NCBI GenBank assembly: GCA_024684085.1
Contig: JAIKXM010000019.1
Location: 24,395-88,394 of the forward strand
Direction: 5' to 3'
DNA: 64,000 nt
Source of the DNA: Lachnospiraceae bacterium
GTDB lineage: Bacteria; Bacillota; Clostridia; Lachnospirales; Lachnospiraceae
Positions within the stretch are counted from its first letter, which is position 1; each line of letters starts with the position of its first letter. Below are positions 1-8,700 of the stretch, one piece after another. The notes beneath the pieces are model-generated. The model was given only the letters and a program-made list of their open reading frames with translations. It had not been told where the DNA came from and made no database searches. A program made the position numbers and the translations under genes.

Positions 1-608
1 CCTTCAGCCGCTGCCTGCTCAATGGCCTCACGCATCTTCTCGCCTGCTTTTTCATCCAACACCGGAAAAACAGCCTCGCCTAAGGTATCAAAATCCTTCC
101 GGTAATCCTCAAAGCCCCTGTCGGCTATCGAAGCACAACTGCTTATATGTGTGGCTATCCTTATCCCTTTGCTCTCAAGCACCGGCATAACTACAGCCGC
201 TGCCGCAACAAGCGCTGCCGTTATACGACCGCTGAAGTGTCCGCCGCCATTAAAGTCCTCATATCCATGATACTTGCAATGGGCTGTATAGTCGGCATGA
301 CCGGGTCTCGCAGCCCCAACTGTTTTCTCATAATCCTCACTGTGCTGAGCCGTGTTGGGGATCAGAATGCATAAAGGTGTACCTGTAGTCCGGCCCTTAT
401 ATACACCGCTTGCTATTATATATTCATCTTTCTCTACTCTTGCAGTTGAGATCCTTCCCGAAGGACGTCTCTTGGTGAGCTGCGATGCTATCAGCTCCTC
501 ATCTATCTCGATTCCGGGAGCGAGTCCGTCAAGAACCGCTCCGATATAAGGTCCATGACTCTCGCCAAAAAGAGTTACCGCAAGGCTGTTACCGAATGTA
601 TTCTTCAT
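1..608 (-). CDS. aroC: chorismate synthase (3' end missing)
   Basis: The last step of the shikimate pathway: EPSP to chorismate, with reduced FMN as cofactor. Translating the minus strand from the ATG at 608 gives about 202 residues starting MKNTFGNSLAVTLFGESHG. The signature GESHG is followed by a KRRPSGR-like substrate loop (residues about 43-52) and GGGHFSGRITA (about 121-131), all hallmarks of chorismate synthase. The frame is open to the window edge, so the C-terminal part (the family is usually about 350-390 residues) lies outside. It is co-directional with aroB but separated by 181 bp, so it may share the aromatic transcript or have its own promoter. Confidence 0.95.
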   Translation of the reverse strand, partial: MKNTFGNSLAVTLFGESHGPYIGAVLDGLAPGIEIDEELIASQLTKRRPSGRISTARVEKDEYIIASGVYKGRTTGTPLCILIPNTAQHSEDYEKTVGAARPGHADYTAHCKYHGYEDFNGGGHFSGRITAALVAAAAVVMPVLESKGIRIATHISSCASIADRGFEDYRKDFDTLGEAVFPVLDEKAGEKMREAIEQAAAE

Positions 609-789
609 GCTAATCTCCATTCCACAGTTTTCGGCCGGCAGATTCACTGCCAATCCCCGAACTGTTATATTACACCGAGTGACATATCGCAACACCTGCC
701 GCATTACACGACCTCAACATTACACGTCGCATATCACACCGTTCAGGCTTTCGTTTTATTCCTATCCTTAATCCGTTCCCGGTTCGATC

Positions 790-1809
790 TCAGTCGGTTA
801 CGGATCTGACCCTGTCCTTTAATGACACGAGTGTCACATCTTGCAGTTTGTATTCTCCTACCTTCTCGCAGAAGACAGCCGACACCATGGCTCCCGATGC
901 TTTCTTATCATGACACATCATCCTGTATACTTCTTCACCGTCGACATCGCAGGACGTCGGAAGATTCAAGCGATCAAGGATCGGGATCAGTTCCTTCCTC
1001 ACTTCGGCCGATGACATGGCGACCATTCCGATCGATACACATTCACCGTGATAGAGCTTCTCTTCGTTTGTCGCAAGCTCGATCCCGTGACCGATCGTAT
1101 GACCGAAATTCAATACTTTCCTGAGCCCTGCTTCTTTCTCATCCTGCTCGACCACATTCGTCTTAAGCTCGATCGACCTTGTCACGATCTCCTCAAGATG
1201 CTCCATGTAATCATCCCTTTTAAAGATATTCACGAGCCCCGCATCAAAGGTCATTCCCATCTTAAGTGCTTCAGACAGTCCGTTGGATATCTGTCTGTCC
1301 GTCAGGGTCTTCGTAAGATCGATATCGATGAGCACTCGTTTCGGCTGATAGAAGGCACCGACTATATTCTTGAGACCACCGTAATTGATGGCTGTTTTGC
1401 CACCGACAGATGAATCCACCTGCGAAAGGATCGTAGTCGGAATATTGTAAAAATCAACGCCTCGCATGTATGCCGAAGCCGCGAATCCCGCCAGATCTCC
1501 AACGACTCCCCCTCCGACGGCAACTACGCAGTCTTTTCGCGAGAAGCCTTCCTGCAACATCTTATTTAAGAGAAGATCAAAAGATTCAAGACTCTTATGT
1601 TCCTCACCTTCACCTATTGTAACGATAAACGGTTGGCCGGAACAAGCCGCAACCTTTTCGGCATATTCGGCAGGTACGCCTTCATCGGTTACGATCAGGA
1701 CTTTTCTGTTTAGATCAAGTTCCTGTCCGACGTCATTAATGCAGCCTCTTCTGATGACCACTTCATAACTGTTATCTTTCTCTGTAAGACTCACCTTTAT
1801 CTTACTCAT
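790..1809 (-). CDS. aroB: 3-dehydroquinate synthase
   Basis: Cytosolic NAD- and divalent-metal-dependent enzyme converting DAHP to 3-dehydroquinate, the second shikimate step. The 339 residues are a normal length. Visible motifs: nucleotide-binding GGGVVGD (99-105), substrate loop VDSSVGGKTAIN (131-142), and metal ligands E180 (LSEALKMG), H237/H241 in NFGHTIGHGIE, and H254 (YHGE). The start ATG overlaps the pheA stop by one base (TGATG) and is preceded by GGAGGAGATCTG, so the two genes are translationally coupled. Being in one transcript with pheA, it should be subject to the same Phe/Tyr leader control. Confidence 0.96.
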   Translation of the reverse strand: MSKIKVSLTEKDNSYEVVIRRGCINDVGQELDLNRKVLIVTDEGVPAEYAEKVAACSGQPFIVTIGEGEEHKSLESFDLLLNKMLQEGFSRKDCVVAVGGGVVGDLAGFAASAYMRGVDFYNIPTTILSQVDSSVGGKTAINYGGLKNIVGAFYQPKRVLIDIDLTKTLTDRQISNGLSEALKMGMTFDAGLVNIFKRDDYMEHLEEIVTRSIELKTNVVEQDEKEAGLRKVLNFGHTIGHGIELATNEEKLYHGECVSIGMVAMSSAEVRKELIPILDRLNLPTSCDVDGEEVYRMMCHDKKASGAMVSAVFCEKVGEYKLQDVTLVSLKDRVRSVTD

Positions 1810-2690
1810 CAGATCTCCTCCTCTTTGTGCAGCTTGGCTAATATCTTAACATCCGTGCACCACTTCCCCATCTCTTCCTGCATCTTCTCGGGATTACCGT
1901 CCAAGATATCACCTGTCGCTTCCACATAGAAATAATACTCGAAAGGCAGGTTATGCATCGGACGGCTTCTGAGTGTTCTCATGTTATATCCGTATCTGCC
2001 TACTACTTCAATAGCCTTCACCAATGCTCCGGCTACGTTATCTACAGTAAACATCATCATAATGATACCATCAGTGCCGGCATTTTTGCACCTAAGAAGG
2101 GGAGATTTCGGAATCTCCACGCCGTCACGGCTAATGACTGCGAACTTGGTGGTGTTCTGCTCCGACTTATTGATCTCCTTTTCAAGCACTGTAAGCCCGT
2201 AGAGATCGGCCGTCTCGATGCTTGCTATGGCGGCAACCGATCTGTCATTCATCCCGGCAACCTTGCGTGCCGCAACAGCCGTATTGCTCTCTTCCTGTCT
2301 GGCGAATCCGTGCTGTTCAATATACTCCAGGCACTGCTCAAGAGCCATTGAATGGCTTACTACCGTCTTGATATCTTCCTTGACAGCGCCCTTAACGCCG
2401 AGCAGGTTCTGGGTGATCGGAAGATAATAAAGGCCGCTCACTTTAAGATTGCCCTTGAACATAAGATCGATGGATTGGCCTACCTCCCCGGCGTAGCTGT
2501 TCTCTATCGGAAGAACGCCGTAAGCGCATTCGCCCTTGGATACACTGCTGTATACCTCGGCAAAGCTCCTTTTGGCCACATACTTAGCTCCCGGGAATAT
2601 CTTCACTGCCGCATTATGGGCAAAGGCACCGACTATCCCGCTGTAAGCTATCTTCAACTGTTCACCTTCTGTTTGTATGTTCTCATTCAT
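1809..2690 (-). CDS. pheA: prephenate dehydratase with ACT domain
   Basis: Converts prephenate to phenylpyruvate, the committed step to phenylalanine; the C-terminal ACT domain binds Phe for feedback inhibition. I chose the ATG at 2690 (293 residues, the usual size) because AGAGGGA lies 7-8 nt upstream. An in-frame ATG at 2792 would add 34 residues with no recognisable homology and lacks a ribosome binding site. The dehydratase domain starts IAYSGIVGAFAHNAA, with VLPIENSYAGEV (substrate site) and the catalytic NTTKFAVISR (TRF-like motif). The ACT domain has GALVKAIEVVGRYGYN and SRP (allosteric ESRP site, here RSRP). No chorismate mutase domain is present, so a separate mutase is expected elsewhere. 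Overlaps aroB by 1 nt. Confidence 0.92.
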   Translation of the reverse strand: MNENIQTEGEQLKIAYSGIVGAFAHNAAVKIFPGAKYVAKRSFAEVYSSVSKGECAYGVLPIENSYAGEVGQSIDLMFKGNLKVSGLYYLPITQNLLGVKGAVKEDIKTVVSHSMALEQCLEYIEQHGFARQEESNTAVAARKVAGMNDRSVAAIASIETADLYGLTVLEKEINKSEQNTTKFAVISRDGVEIPKSPLLRCKNAGTDGIIMMMFTVDNVAGALVKAIEVVGRYGYNMRTLRSRPMHNLPFEYYFYVEATGDILDGNPEKMQEEMGKWCTDVKILAKLHKEEEI

Positions 2691-2883
2691 AACATATCCC
2701 TCTGACTTGTTGACCCAATTTTGACTAATCTCTGACACTTTCAATAACGGCAGGGCATCTGTATCTGCGATCCTTTGAATGATCCTGTCCATCCATCATC
2801 TGTAACCATGGTTCCGTACAACACGTGTATCACATCACTGTACTTTAGCACTTCAAAGTGTAAAATAATCTGAACAAAAGAAA

Positions 2884-2907
2884 ACTCCGTTCGATAAAGA
2901 ACGGAGT
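2884..2907 (-). terminator. attenuator terminator ahead of pheA-aroB
   Basis: On the minus strand a perfect 9-bp stem (ACTCCGTTC / GAACGGAGT, loop TTTATC) is followed by TTTCTTTTG, an intrinsic terminator shape. It lies 50 nt after the leader peptide stop and about 190 nt before the pheA start, so it would stop transcription before the structural genes. A second hairpin (7 bp, 2974-2993, GGCTTGC / GCAGGCC) overlaps the end of the leader reading frame. I could not identify a convincing antiterminator pairing by eye. Confidence 0.75.
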
Positions 2908-2956
2908 CGTTATAATCTATTGTTTATTTCCATGCTTCATCGATCTTCATTCATCT

Positions 2957-3037
2957 TCAATTAATCAGAAACAGGCCTGCCTCATAGCAAGCCTTAATAA
3001 AGTAGAAAAATCGATTGTCGCATCTGAATGTATTCAT
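2957..3037 (-). CDS. Phe/Tyr-rich leader peptide for pheA attenuation
   Basis: A 26-residue reading frame with a strong ribosome binding site (CGGAGGAATTACT-ATG). It contains five Phe and two Tyr codons, including the cluster RFFYF at residues 9-13 and the late segment GLFLIN. It sits directly upstream of a terminator hairpin and of pheA, whose product makes phenylalanine. That arrangement matches the known leader-peptide attenuation mechanism (pheL/pheST/trp type), in which ribosome stalling at scarce-aminoacyl codons prevents terminator formation. The function is inference from position and composition; the coding frame itself is seen directly. Such leaders are well known in Proteobacteria; in Firmicutes, aromatic amino acid genes are more often under T-box or TRAP control. 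Confidence 0.72.
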   Translation of the reverse strand: MNTFRCDNRFFYFIKACYEAGLFLIN

Positions 3038-3165
3038 AGTAATTCCTCCGAATGCCGGTCAAGTCCGAATGATCTTCCTATCACCTGATCGAATATCAGA
3101 TTGCCTCGCTCGGATCACCCATCCGTTTCACAACAAATGTATGTTAACAGACTTTTCAATCACCG

Positions 3166-4956
3166 TCAACCCACAATGACACTTGGGGACGGGGTTTTTG
3201 TGTCATTTTTAGAAGAGCATACACTCATCACAGCAACCGGGAACATTGCATATACAGCATAGACATATCTGAACATATTACTTGTCGGCGTAGCTATCCA
3301 CAACGAAAAAACTATCAATGCAGGAATAACAGCCAGGAGCGCATTCTTATCATTGTTGCGGAACATCCATAACGCCATAAAAAGCAACGACCAGAATCGA
3401 ATCCCACACGAAAGGATTATTTCAAAAAAAGGAATCTTATTTAAAGCTATCAGCTCATTCCATTTTTCCCACAGTCTCATCGCGCTTTGATTCTTAGTTG
3501 TATTGTAAATACCATACTGAATAAGATCAACTCTTTCAGATATGCCAATATCCCAAATAGAATAATATCCCGAAGGAGCCCAATACCCCCTTGTCTCGTC
3601 AACCCAGGCTTTAAGGTAATTATATGGATATCGTAAACCTAAATGCATCCATAGCTTAATAAAATCTCCCATATGGTCAGAAAGATATTCCTGATTACCT
3701 TCACGTCTGATAAGATTTTTAATATTATCCGAACTTGAACTGTTATATACTTCTCTAATTGCATCTGTACTAACTATCAACTCAAGAAACTCTTCCTCTT
3801 GTTCATTCAATTCCCTCTTATCAAACAGTACTCTTCCTATCTGCTGAAGAGGTATCGACAAGGATTCAACCGTATCCGGTTGCGGTATATTCTTATACGA
3901 CAAATATGCTCTATTCATCAACAATGACAACAGTAAAAAAACAAATGTAGCTTTTACCGTAGCTCCGAGCACCCTATCCTTCCTTTTTCCAAGCAACCAC
4001 AAAAACATAACAAGAAGCAATATGGCAACCACAAAAGTACCATTTGATCTATACAGGGACGTCCCCATTACTCCGATCCCATATATTAAGGTTGATAGCT
4101 TATCACTCTTATCCAAGTGATTAATCCTGCGATATAATGCCGTAGCAAATATCGATACAAATACGGCCCACATTGTGTCTTTTTCAACTGCACACGACAT
4201 CCCAATATGATAAGGCATTATCGCACGAAGCACAATAAACGATATCAAGACCGCATCTCTCATACCGCCTTTGTGTAAAGATATCATCATGTATGAAAAA
4301 GCCAACGCCATCATACCAATCTGAAATAGAACAAACGCCGCAATAGCCACGTTACCGGAACCGGTCATTCGATAGATCGGCTCAAAGAACACTCTGATAG
4401 TCATCGTATGCCAGTACGGATGATGGTTAGAATAATTGCCGGTAAGGATCTGATTGATCTGATCCGCATTATCAACTCCGAACCACCCCGGATAACAGAT
4501 CATAAAAAAATAGATACAATATGATATGACTACACTAAATGAAGACAAAGCAAAAATATGCCATCCCTTGAATCTTGAGCATTGGCTCCCGATTAGGAAC
4601 GAATGCTTTTGATTGAGATATAAAGCAACACCTTTATATATAGACGCAAGAACAACACTTCCCAATATGAAAGCCATTCCGCCTTTTACAGCATCCCTGA
4701 TGTTACCTGAAATAAATAAACTGTAATCATTAACAGTAAAAAAGAAGGAAGTAATAATCCCCAACACTATATATGGGATATCTTCTCTTTTCCGAACACA
4801 CTTGGTTTTTTTTAAGGATATTCCGGTATAACAAACACAAGTGATACCAAACACAGATAACGCCAAAAATGTAGTTATATAGGATTCAGTCCCCAAAAAC
4901 AGTATCCACCAAAATGCACAACTCAGTATCTCTATTATTATCATAATTACATACAT
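3166..4956 (-). CDS. large polytopic membrane protein, DUF6020-like
   Basis: A 596-residue integral membrane protein with roughly 12-14 hydrophobic segments along its length. A soluble loop lies at about residues 375-500. After the third or fourth segment is a conserved-looking external loop, GWFGVDNADQINQ ... HHPYWHTM, with paired Asp and His residues. This resembles the DUF6020 proteins common in Lachnospiraceae, whose acidic first loop and topology suggest a GT-C-type glycosyltransferase using lipid-linked sugars. No activity can be assigned from sequence. The start ATG at 4956 has only a weak purine-rich site. It stands alone between the transporter terminator at 4992-5031 and the pheA leader. 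Base composition is more A+T-rich than the flanking biosynthetic genes, compatible with acquisition. Confidence 0.7.
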   Translation of the reverse strand: MYVIMIIIEILSCAFWWILFLGTESYITTFLALSVFGITCVCYTGISLKKTKCVRKREDIPYIVLGIITSFFFTVNDYSLFISGNIRDAVKGGMAFILGSVVLASIYKGVALYLNQKHSFLIGSQCSRFKGWHIFALSSFSVVISYCIYFFMICYPGWFGVDNADQINQILTGNYSNHHPYWHTMTIRVFFEPIYRMTGSGNVAIAAFVLFQIGMMALAFSYMMISLHKGGMRDAVLISFIVLRAIMPYHIGMSCAVEKDTMWAVFVSIFATALYRRINHLDKSDKLSTLIYGIGVMGTSLYRSNGTFVVAILLLVMFLWLLGKRKDRVLGATVKATFVFLLLSLLMNRAYLSYKNIPQPDTVESLSIPLQQIGRVLFDKRELNEQEEEFLELIVSTDAIREVYNSSSSDNIKNLIRREGNQEYLSDHMGDFIKLWMHLGLRYPYNYLKAWVDETRGYWAPSGYYSIWDIGISERVDLIQYGIYNTTKNQSAMRLWEKWNELIALNKIPFFEIILSCGIRFWSLLFMALWMFRNNDKNALLAVIPALIVFSLWIATPTSNMFRYVYAVYAMFPVAVMSVCSSKNDTKTPSPSVIVG

Positions 4957-4982
4957 TTCTTATTACTCAACGAACCAACGGC

Positions 4983-5031
4983 AAAAAATCATTGAACCAA
5001 ATCATGCACCGCAGTGCACAATTTGGTTCAA
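4983..5031 (-). terminator. intrinsic terminator after the OFA transporter
   Basis: Outer stem TTGAACCAAAT / ATTTGGTTCAA (4992-5002 with 5021-5031) and inner stem TGCAC / GTGCA. On the minus strand it is followed by a run of six T at 4983-4988. It lies about 33 nt after the transporter stop codon. Confidence 0.85.
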
Positions 5032-5063
5032 GCAAAAACAATATTAAAAACAAACAGTTATAT

Positions 5064-6476
5064 TTACTTTCCTGCCTTAGCAGCCTTCTTGGCAGCCTTT
5101 GCTTCAAGTGCCTTAGCCGAAGGTCTAACAAGCACAAGTGACATTACAAGAGCAACAACATAGAGAACTGCTGTCACAACAAGAACTGCCTGATATCCTT
5201 CAGGATTAACAGTATAATTATGACCATCGATCACTACTTCGTAAGCCTTGGAAGCGTATACCTTATTAACGATATAGCTTGCCATCTGATTGCCTGTAAG
5301 TCCGGCAATAGCCCAAGCTGAAAGCGTAAGACCATGAATAGCAGAGATATTGCTCATGCCGTAGTGGTCTGCCAACAGGTTGGGAACATTCGAGAAGCCG
5401 CCGCCGTATCCGGCATTGACCATGAATATAAGTGCCAACACAAGAATAACAAGTACCATGTTCTGTGTATTGGTATCGAAGTCATATGCGTTGTGAATAC
5501 CCTTGGTGATAACCGTAAGCACGGTAAGACCCAGTGAGATAACGAAAATGATCTTATATACAGTATTACGATCCTTCATTCCATCAGCAAGAGCTGAGAA
5601 TCCAAGACGTCCGCCTGCGTTGAAAACAGCGGAGATTGTGGACATTACACCTGCCATTGCAGCGAGTCCGATACATTTTACGATCATCTTCTCCTGAGAG
5701 ATAAGAGCAAGTCCACATGTAATATTAAGGTAGAACATTACCCAGATACCGATATATGTTCCGATAGGCTTAGACTTAATAACTTCGAATTTGCTGGGCC
5801 CCTTCTCGGCGGCTGTAGGCTCATGCCATCCGGCAGGCTTCTTGAGCAGCAGGTGTCCAACGAACATCATTACGAAGTATACAGCTGCAAGTACATAGAA
5901 CATCTTGTATACACCATCGCCCACCTCATTGATCTTATTAACACTGAGGCCGTCGAGCATTGATGTCATGATAGGTGAAGCGATAGCCTTAGCTGCACCG
6001 AATCCTGCAACCGCAAGACCTGTAGCAAGACCCTTGTGATCCTCGAACCACAGCATAAGTGTCTTAACAGGTGACAGATAACCGGTTCCAAGACCAACAC
6101 CCATTATAAAACCATACGAAAGATAGATTCCGACAAGTGCTACGACACTCTTCTGGTGAAGACCACCGTACCAGATGAAGAATCCTGTTCCTGCCATACC
6201 TATTGAGAAACAGAATGTGGCAAGAAGTGATGACTTATGAATATCTTTCTCTACTATATTACCAAGGAATGCCGCCGACATACCAAGGAAGAAGATTGCA
6301 AAAGAAAATGCCCACTCAGTTGATGACTTAGACCATCCAATATATGAGGCGATCTCCTGACTGAAGAGTGACCAGCAATACACTGTACCGATACTCATAT
6401 GAAGTAATAATGCAGGGATCGCACCGCGAAGCCACTTATTCTCGCGCCAGCCACCCTGTTTAGCATTGTTTCCCAT
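5064..6476 (-). CDS. MFS transporter, OFA (oxalate:formate antiporter) family
   Basis: A 12-helix secondary transporter of 470 residues. Family marks are the N-terminal WLRGAIPALLLHMSIGTVYCWSLF helix start (W and GxxYxWS are typical of OFA), GVGLGTGYLSPV in helix 4, WFEDHKGLATGLAVAGFGAA in loop 4-5, and NAGYGGGFSNVPNLLAD with a glycine-rich helix 10. The ATG at 6476 is chosen over 6500 because GGGAGG lies 8 nt before it. The C-terminus is a short Lys/Ala tail. Substrate is not readable from sequence: members include oxalate/formate exchangers and other monocarboxylate carriers. It is monocistronic, closed by the hairpin at 4992-5031. Confidence 0.85.
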   Translation of the reverse strand: MGNNAKQGGWRENKWLRGAIPALLLHMSIGTVYCWSLFSQEIASYIGWSKSSTEWAFSFAIFFLGMSAAFLGNIVEKDIHKSSLLATFCFSIGMAGTGFFIWYGGLHQKSVVALVGIYLSYGFIMGVGLGTGYLSPVKTLMLWFEDHKGLATGLAVAGFGAAKAIASPIMTSMLDGLSVNKINEVGDGVYKMFYVLAAVYFVMMFVGHLLLKKPAGWHEPTAAEKGPSKFEVIKSKPIGTYIGIWVMFYLNITCGLALISQEKMIVKCIGLAAMAGVMSTISAVFNAGGRLGFSALADGMKDRNTVYKIIFVISLGLTVLTVITKGIHNAYDFDTNTQNMVLVILVLALIFMVNAGYGGGFSNVPNLLADHYGMSNISAIHGLTLSAWAIAGLTGNQMASYIVNKVYASKAYEVVIDGHNYTVNPEGYQAVLVVTAVLYVVALVMSLVLVRPSAKALEAKAAKKAAKAGK

Positions 6477-6676
6477 TATTTTATCCTCCCAAAATATCAC
6501 TCAAAAATGCTTGTTACAAAACATTCTTTATAAAAAAAATGCTTGACCTCAGGCACTTTCTACCTATAATAAGCAAACACACCTATTTTAAACCATAATC
6601 TTAAGGACTGCAACATCAGATTTACAAATAAAAACGATATAAATTAAATATCCTGAAGTTTTTTTAAAAAATGCAT
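6477..6676. other. divergent A+T-rich promoter region
   Basis: About 350 bp separate the minus-strand transporter start (6476) from the plus-strand gene at 6826. Poly-A/T tracts occur at 6530-6540 and 6658-6671. Apart from the sigma-28-like motif annotated separately, I see no gene or structured RNA. Confidence 0.6.
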
Positions 6677-6702
6677 TAACTTTTTTCATGAAATGTCGAT
6701 AT
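6677..6702 (+). promoter_or_regulatory. sigma-28 (SigD/FliA)-like promoter
   Basis: TAAC, then 14 nt, then GTCGATAT, against the flagellar sigma consensus TAAA-N14/15-GCCGATAT. It points at the gene starting at 6826, giving a leader of roughly 115 nt. One mismatch in each box. A similar element precedes the gene at 15871. Confidence 0.6.
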
Positions 6703-6825
6703 AAGTTAAAAGAATCATAATATACCCTCATTTTACTTATTAACTAACGGACTTAGGATCAGCCGATCAGATACAGGATGTATGGAGCTCGACTGATCAA
6801 CGCGCATTTACAAGGAGGTAGCGGG

Positions 6826-7428
6826 ATGAATTTAAACGGGATTAACGATTCAACAAAGACTTATAACACCTACGGAAGTTCAGGTACAACAACTTCCGCC
6901 AAGCCAACCGAATCAAAAGAAGCGAAAGAAACCGCAGCAGAAAGCGGAGTCGTATACGAAAAGTCAAGCGAAGGAACAGCAAAGGCATCCGGCAAATACG
7001 TACAGGATACCAATCTCGTAGCCAAACTTCAGGCAGATACAGAAGCCAGAGTTGCTAACTTAAGATCCATCGTAGAGAAACTTATAAGCGGTCAGGGTAA
7101 CGCACTCGGACAGGCAGACGATATCTGGAGCTTCTTAAGAAAAGGTGATTTTACAGTTGATGCAGCTACAAAGGCTCAGGCTGAAGCAGATATCGCTGAA
7201 GACGGATACTGGGGAGTAAACCAGACTTCCGACAGAATACTCGATTTCGCAAAAGCACTCACAGGCGGAGATCCTTCCAAGATCGAAGAGATGCGAGAAG
7301 CTTTCAAGAAGGGATTCGAATCAGCCACCAAGACCTGGGGCGACACCCTTCCCGATATCTCCCAGAAGACTTATGAAGCCACAATGAAGAAATTCGATGA
7401 ATGGGCAGCTGAGAATCAGAGCAACTGA
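6826..7428 (+). CDS. conserved protein of unknown function, probable SigD regulon
   Basis: A 200-residue soluble protein. The ATG at 6826 is preceded by AAGGAGG with 7-nt spacing; an upstream in-frame ATG at 6778 has no such site. Residues 1-65 are Ser/Thr/Lys/Glu-rich and look disordered. The rest is helical, ending in a conserved-looking block: DGYWGVNQTSDRILDFA (about 140-156), GGDPSKIEEM, and KTWGDTLPDISQKTYEA (about 176-192). From memory this C-terminal block resembles proteins found in motile Proteobacteria and Clostridia, sometimes labelled 'hydrogenase-4 component G'; I cannot confirm that label and would not use it. There is no signal peptide. The upstream sigma-28-like promoter suggests late flagellar or motility expression. 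Monocistronic, followed by a terminator. Confidence 0.75.
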   Translation: MNLNGINDSTKTYNTYGSSGTTTSAKPTESKEAKETAAESGVVYEKSSEGTAKASGKYVQDTNLVAKLQADTEARVANLRSIVEKLISGQGNALGQADDIWSFLRKGDFTVDAATKAQAEADIAEDGYWGVNQTSDRILDFAKALTGGDPSKIEEMREAFKKGFESATKTWGDTLPDISQKTYEATMKKFDEWAAENQSN

Positions 7429-7540
7429 GAACTAATGCAATTATCATCGATGATCATTCTTAGTTATTTAGTCATTAAAGCAAGCAGCATAGATCATTAT
7501 CATCATACGGATGATACTCTTAGAAAAAACCATAATCAAA

Positions 7541-7579
7541 AAGGCACTGTCGGTAACAAATGCTACGACAGTGTCTTTT
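7541..7579 (+). terminator. intrinsic terminator
   Basis: GGCACTGTCG and CGACAGTGTC pair (one G-T) around a 13-nt loop; A-runs precede the stem and TTTT follows it. It closes the gene ending at 7428, about 110 nt downstream. Confidence 0.8.
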
Positions 7580-7580
7580 C

Positions 7581-7760
7581 AAGTTCAATTTCCCAAGTCC
7601 GATTATTAAAATGCTTTTTTAAGTTCACTTTTTTCAAAGGCCGATAATTTCAGGTTCAACACCTTTAAGTTCACTATTCTCAGCGTCGATTATTTCAAGC
7701 TCAATACGCCGGAGCTCAACGACAGCACCAGGTCTCAATTGTTAACTCTCGATTTAATTT
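7581..7760. repeat. degenerate tandem repeats of about 40-46 bp
   Basis: The motif AAGTTCA recurs at 7581, 7621 and 7667 (with CAAGCTCAA at about 7697), each followed some 20 nt later by a CGAT(T/A)A-type word at about 7600, 7642, 7687 and 7750. Copies are diverged. They fill the gap between the terminator at 7541-7579 and the end of pyrD. No gene is evident here. Confidence 0.55.
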
Positions 7761-7794
7761 TGCGTGGATTTGTGATCACATGTTCATCCGCATC

Positions 7795-8700
7795 CTATTT
7801 TACTATTCCTATTATATCCTTCACCGAAGCGAATCCGTTTCGATCCAGATAAGCATCGATACCATCCACGACCTCCTCAGTTGCATATGGATTAATAAAA
7901 TTATATGCGCCAACAGCCACAGCAGTTGCACCCGCAAGCAAGAATTCAACCGCATCATCGGCATTGGATATTCCGCCCATTCCGATGATCGGTATATTAA
8001 CCGCATTGGCACACTGATATACCATTCTGACTGCAACCGGCTTGATGGCGGGGCCCGACATACCGCCTGTCTTATTAGCCAGCACAAAGGATCTTCTGTT
8101 GATATCTATCTTCATACCCGTGATCGTGTTGATAAGCGACAGAGCATCCGCGCCGGCCGCCTCCGCAGCCTTAGCCATCTCTGTTATGTCCGTTACATTG
8201 GGACTGAGCTTCATTATAACAGGCTTCTTACTGACCTTCTTGATCTTAGAAGTTATATTGAAGACCGATTCCGCCTTCTGGCCGAATGCTATCGCACCTT
8301 CCTTAACATTTGGGCAGGAAATATTGATCTCAAGCATATCAACTTCGGTATCCGAGAGCCTCTCCGTCACTTCAAGATAATCCTCGACCGATTTACCGCA
8401 TACGTTGGCGATGATCTTAGTATCGTATTTTTTGAGAAAAGGAATATCTCTTTCGATGAACATCTCCATGCCGGGGTTCTGCAATCCTATGGCATTGAGC
8501 ATTCCTCCGTAAACCTCCGCAACACGCGGTGTCGGATTACCCGGCCACGGAACATTGGCGACACCCTTGGTCACAACCGCTCCCAATCTGTTAAGATCAA
8601 CAAATTCTCCATATTCCATACCGGAACCGAAAGTTCCCGATGCCGTCATAACAGGATTCTTAAATTCCACTCCGGCAATCACAGTTCTAAGATCAGCCAT
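7795..8700 (-). CDS. pyrD: dihydroorotate dehydrogenase B, catalytic subunit
   Basis: FMN-containing catalytic subunit of class 1B dihydroorotate dehydrogenase, oxidising dihydroorotate to orotate with electrons passed to PyrK and NAD+. It has 301 residues, the usual size. Motifs: MTASGTFGSG near the N-terminus, NAIGLQNPG (substrate), the catalytic Cys129 in EINISCPNVKEG (Cys marks class 1B rather than the Ser of class 2), and the FMN phosphate segment PIIGMGGISNADDAVEFLLAGA. The start ATG overlaps the pyrK stop (TAATG), as expected for subunits made in equal amounts. Confidence 0.97.
   Translation of the reverse strand: MADLRTVIAGVEFKNPVMTASGTFGSGMEYGEFVDLNRLGAVVTKGVANVPWPGNPTPRVAEVYGGMLNAIGLQNPGMEMFIERDIPFLKKYDTKIIANVCGKSVEDYLEVTERLSDTEVDMLEINISCPNVKEGAIAFGQKAESVFNITSKIKKVSKKPVIMKLSPNVTDITEMAKAAEAAGADALSLINTITGMKIDINRRSFVLANKTGGMSGPAIKPVAVRMVYQCANAVNIPIIGMGGISNADDAVEFLLAGATAVAVGAYNFINPYATEEVVDGIDAYLDRNGFASVKDIIGIVK

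Noticed and set aside
2691..2792. Extended N-terminus of pheA
   Set aside because: The upstream ATGs lack a ribosome binding site, while AGAGGGA precedes the internal ATG; the extra residues show no chorismate mutase features.
7620..7647. Third sigma-28-like promoter (TAAG-N16-GCCGATAA)
   Set aside because: It lies inside the degenerate repeats and points into the antisense of pyrD, with no plus-strand gene to drive.
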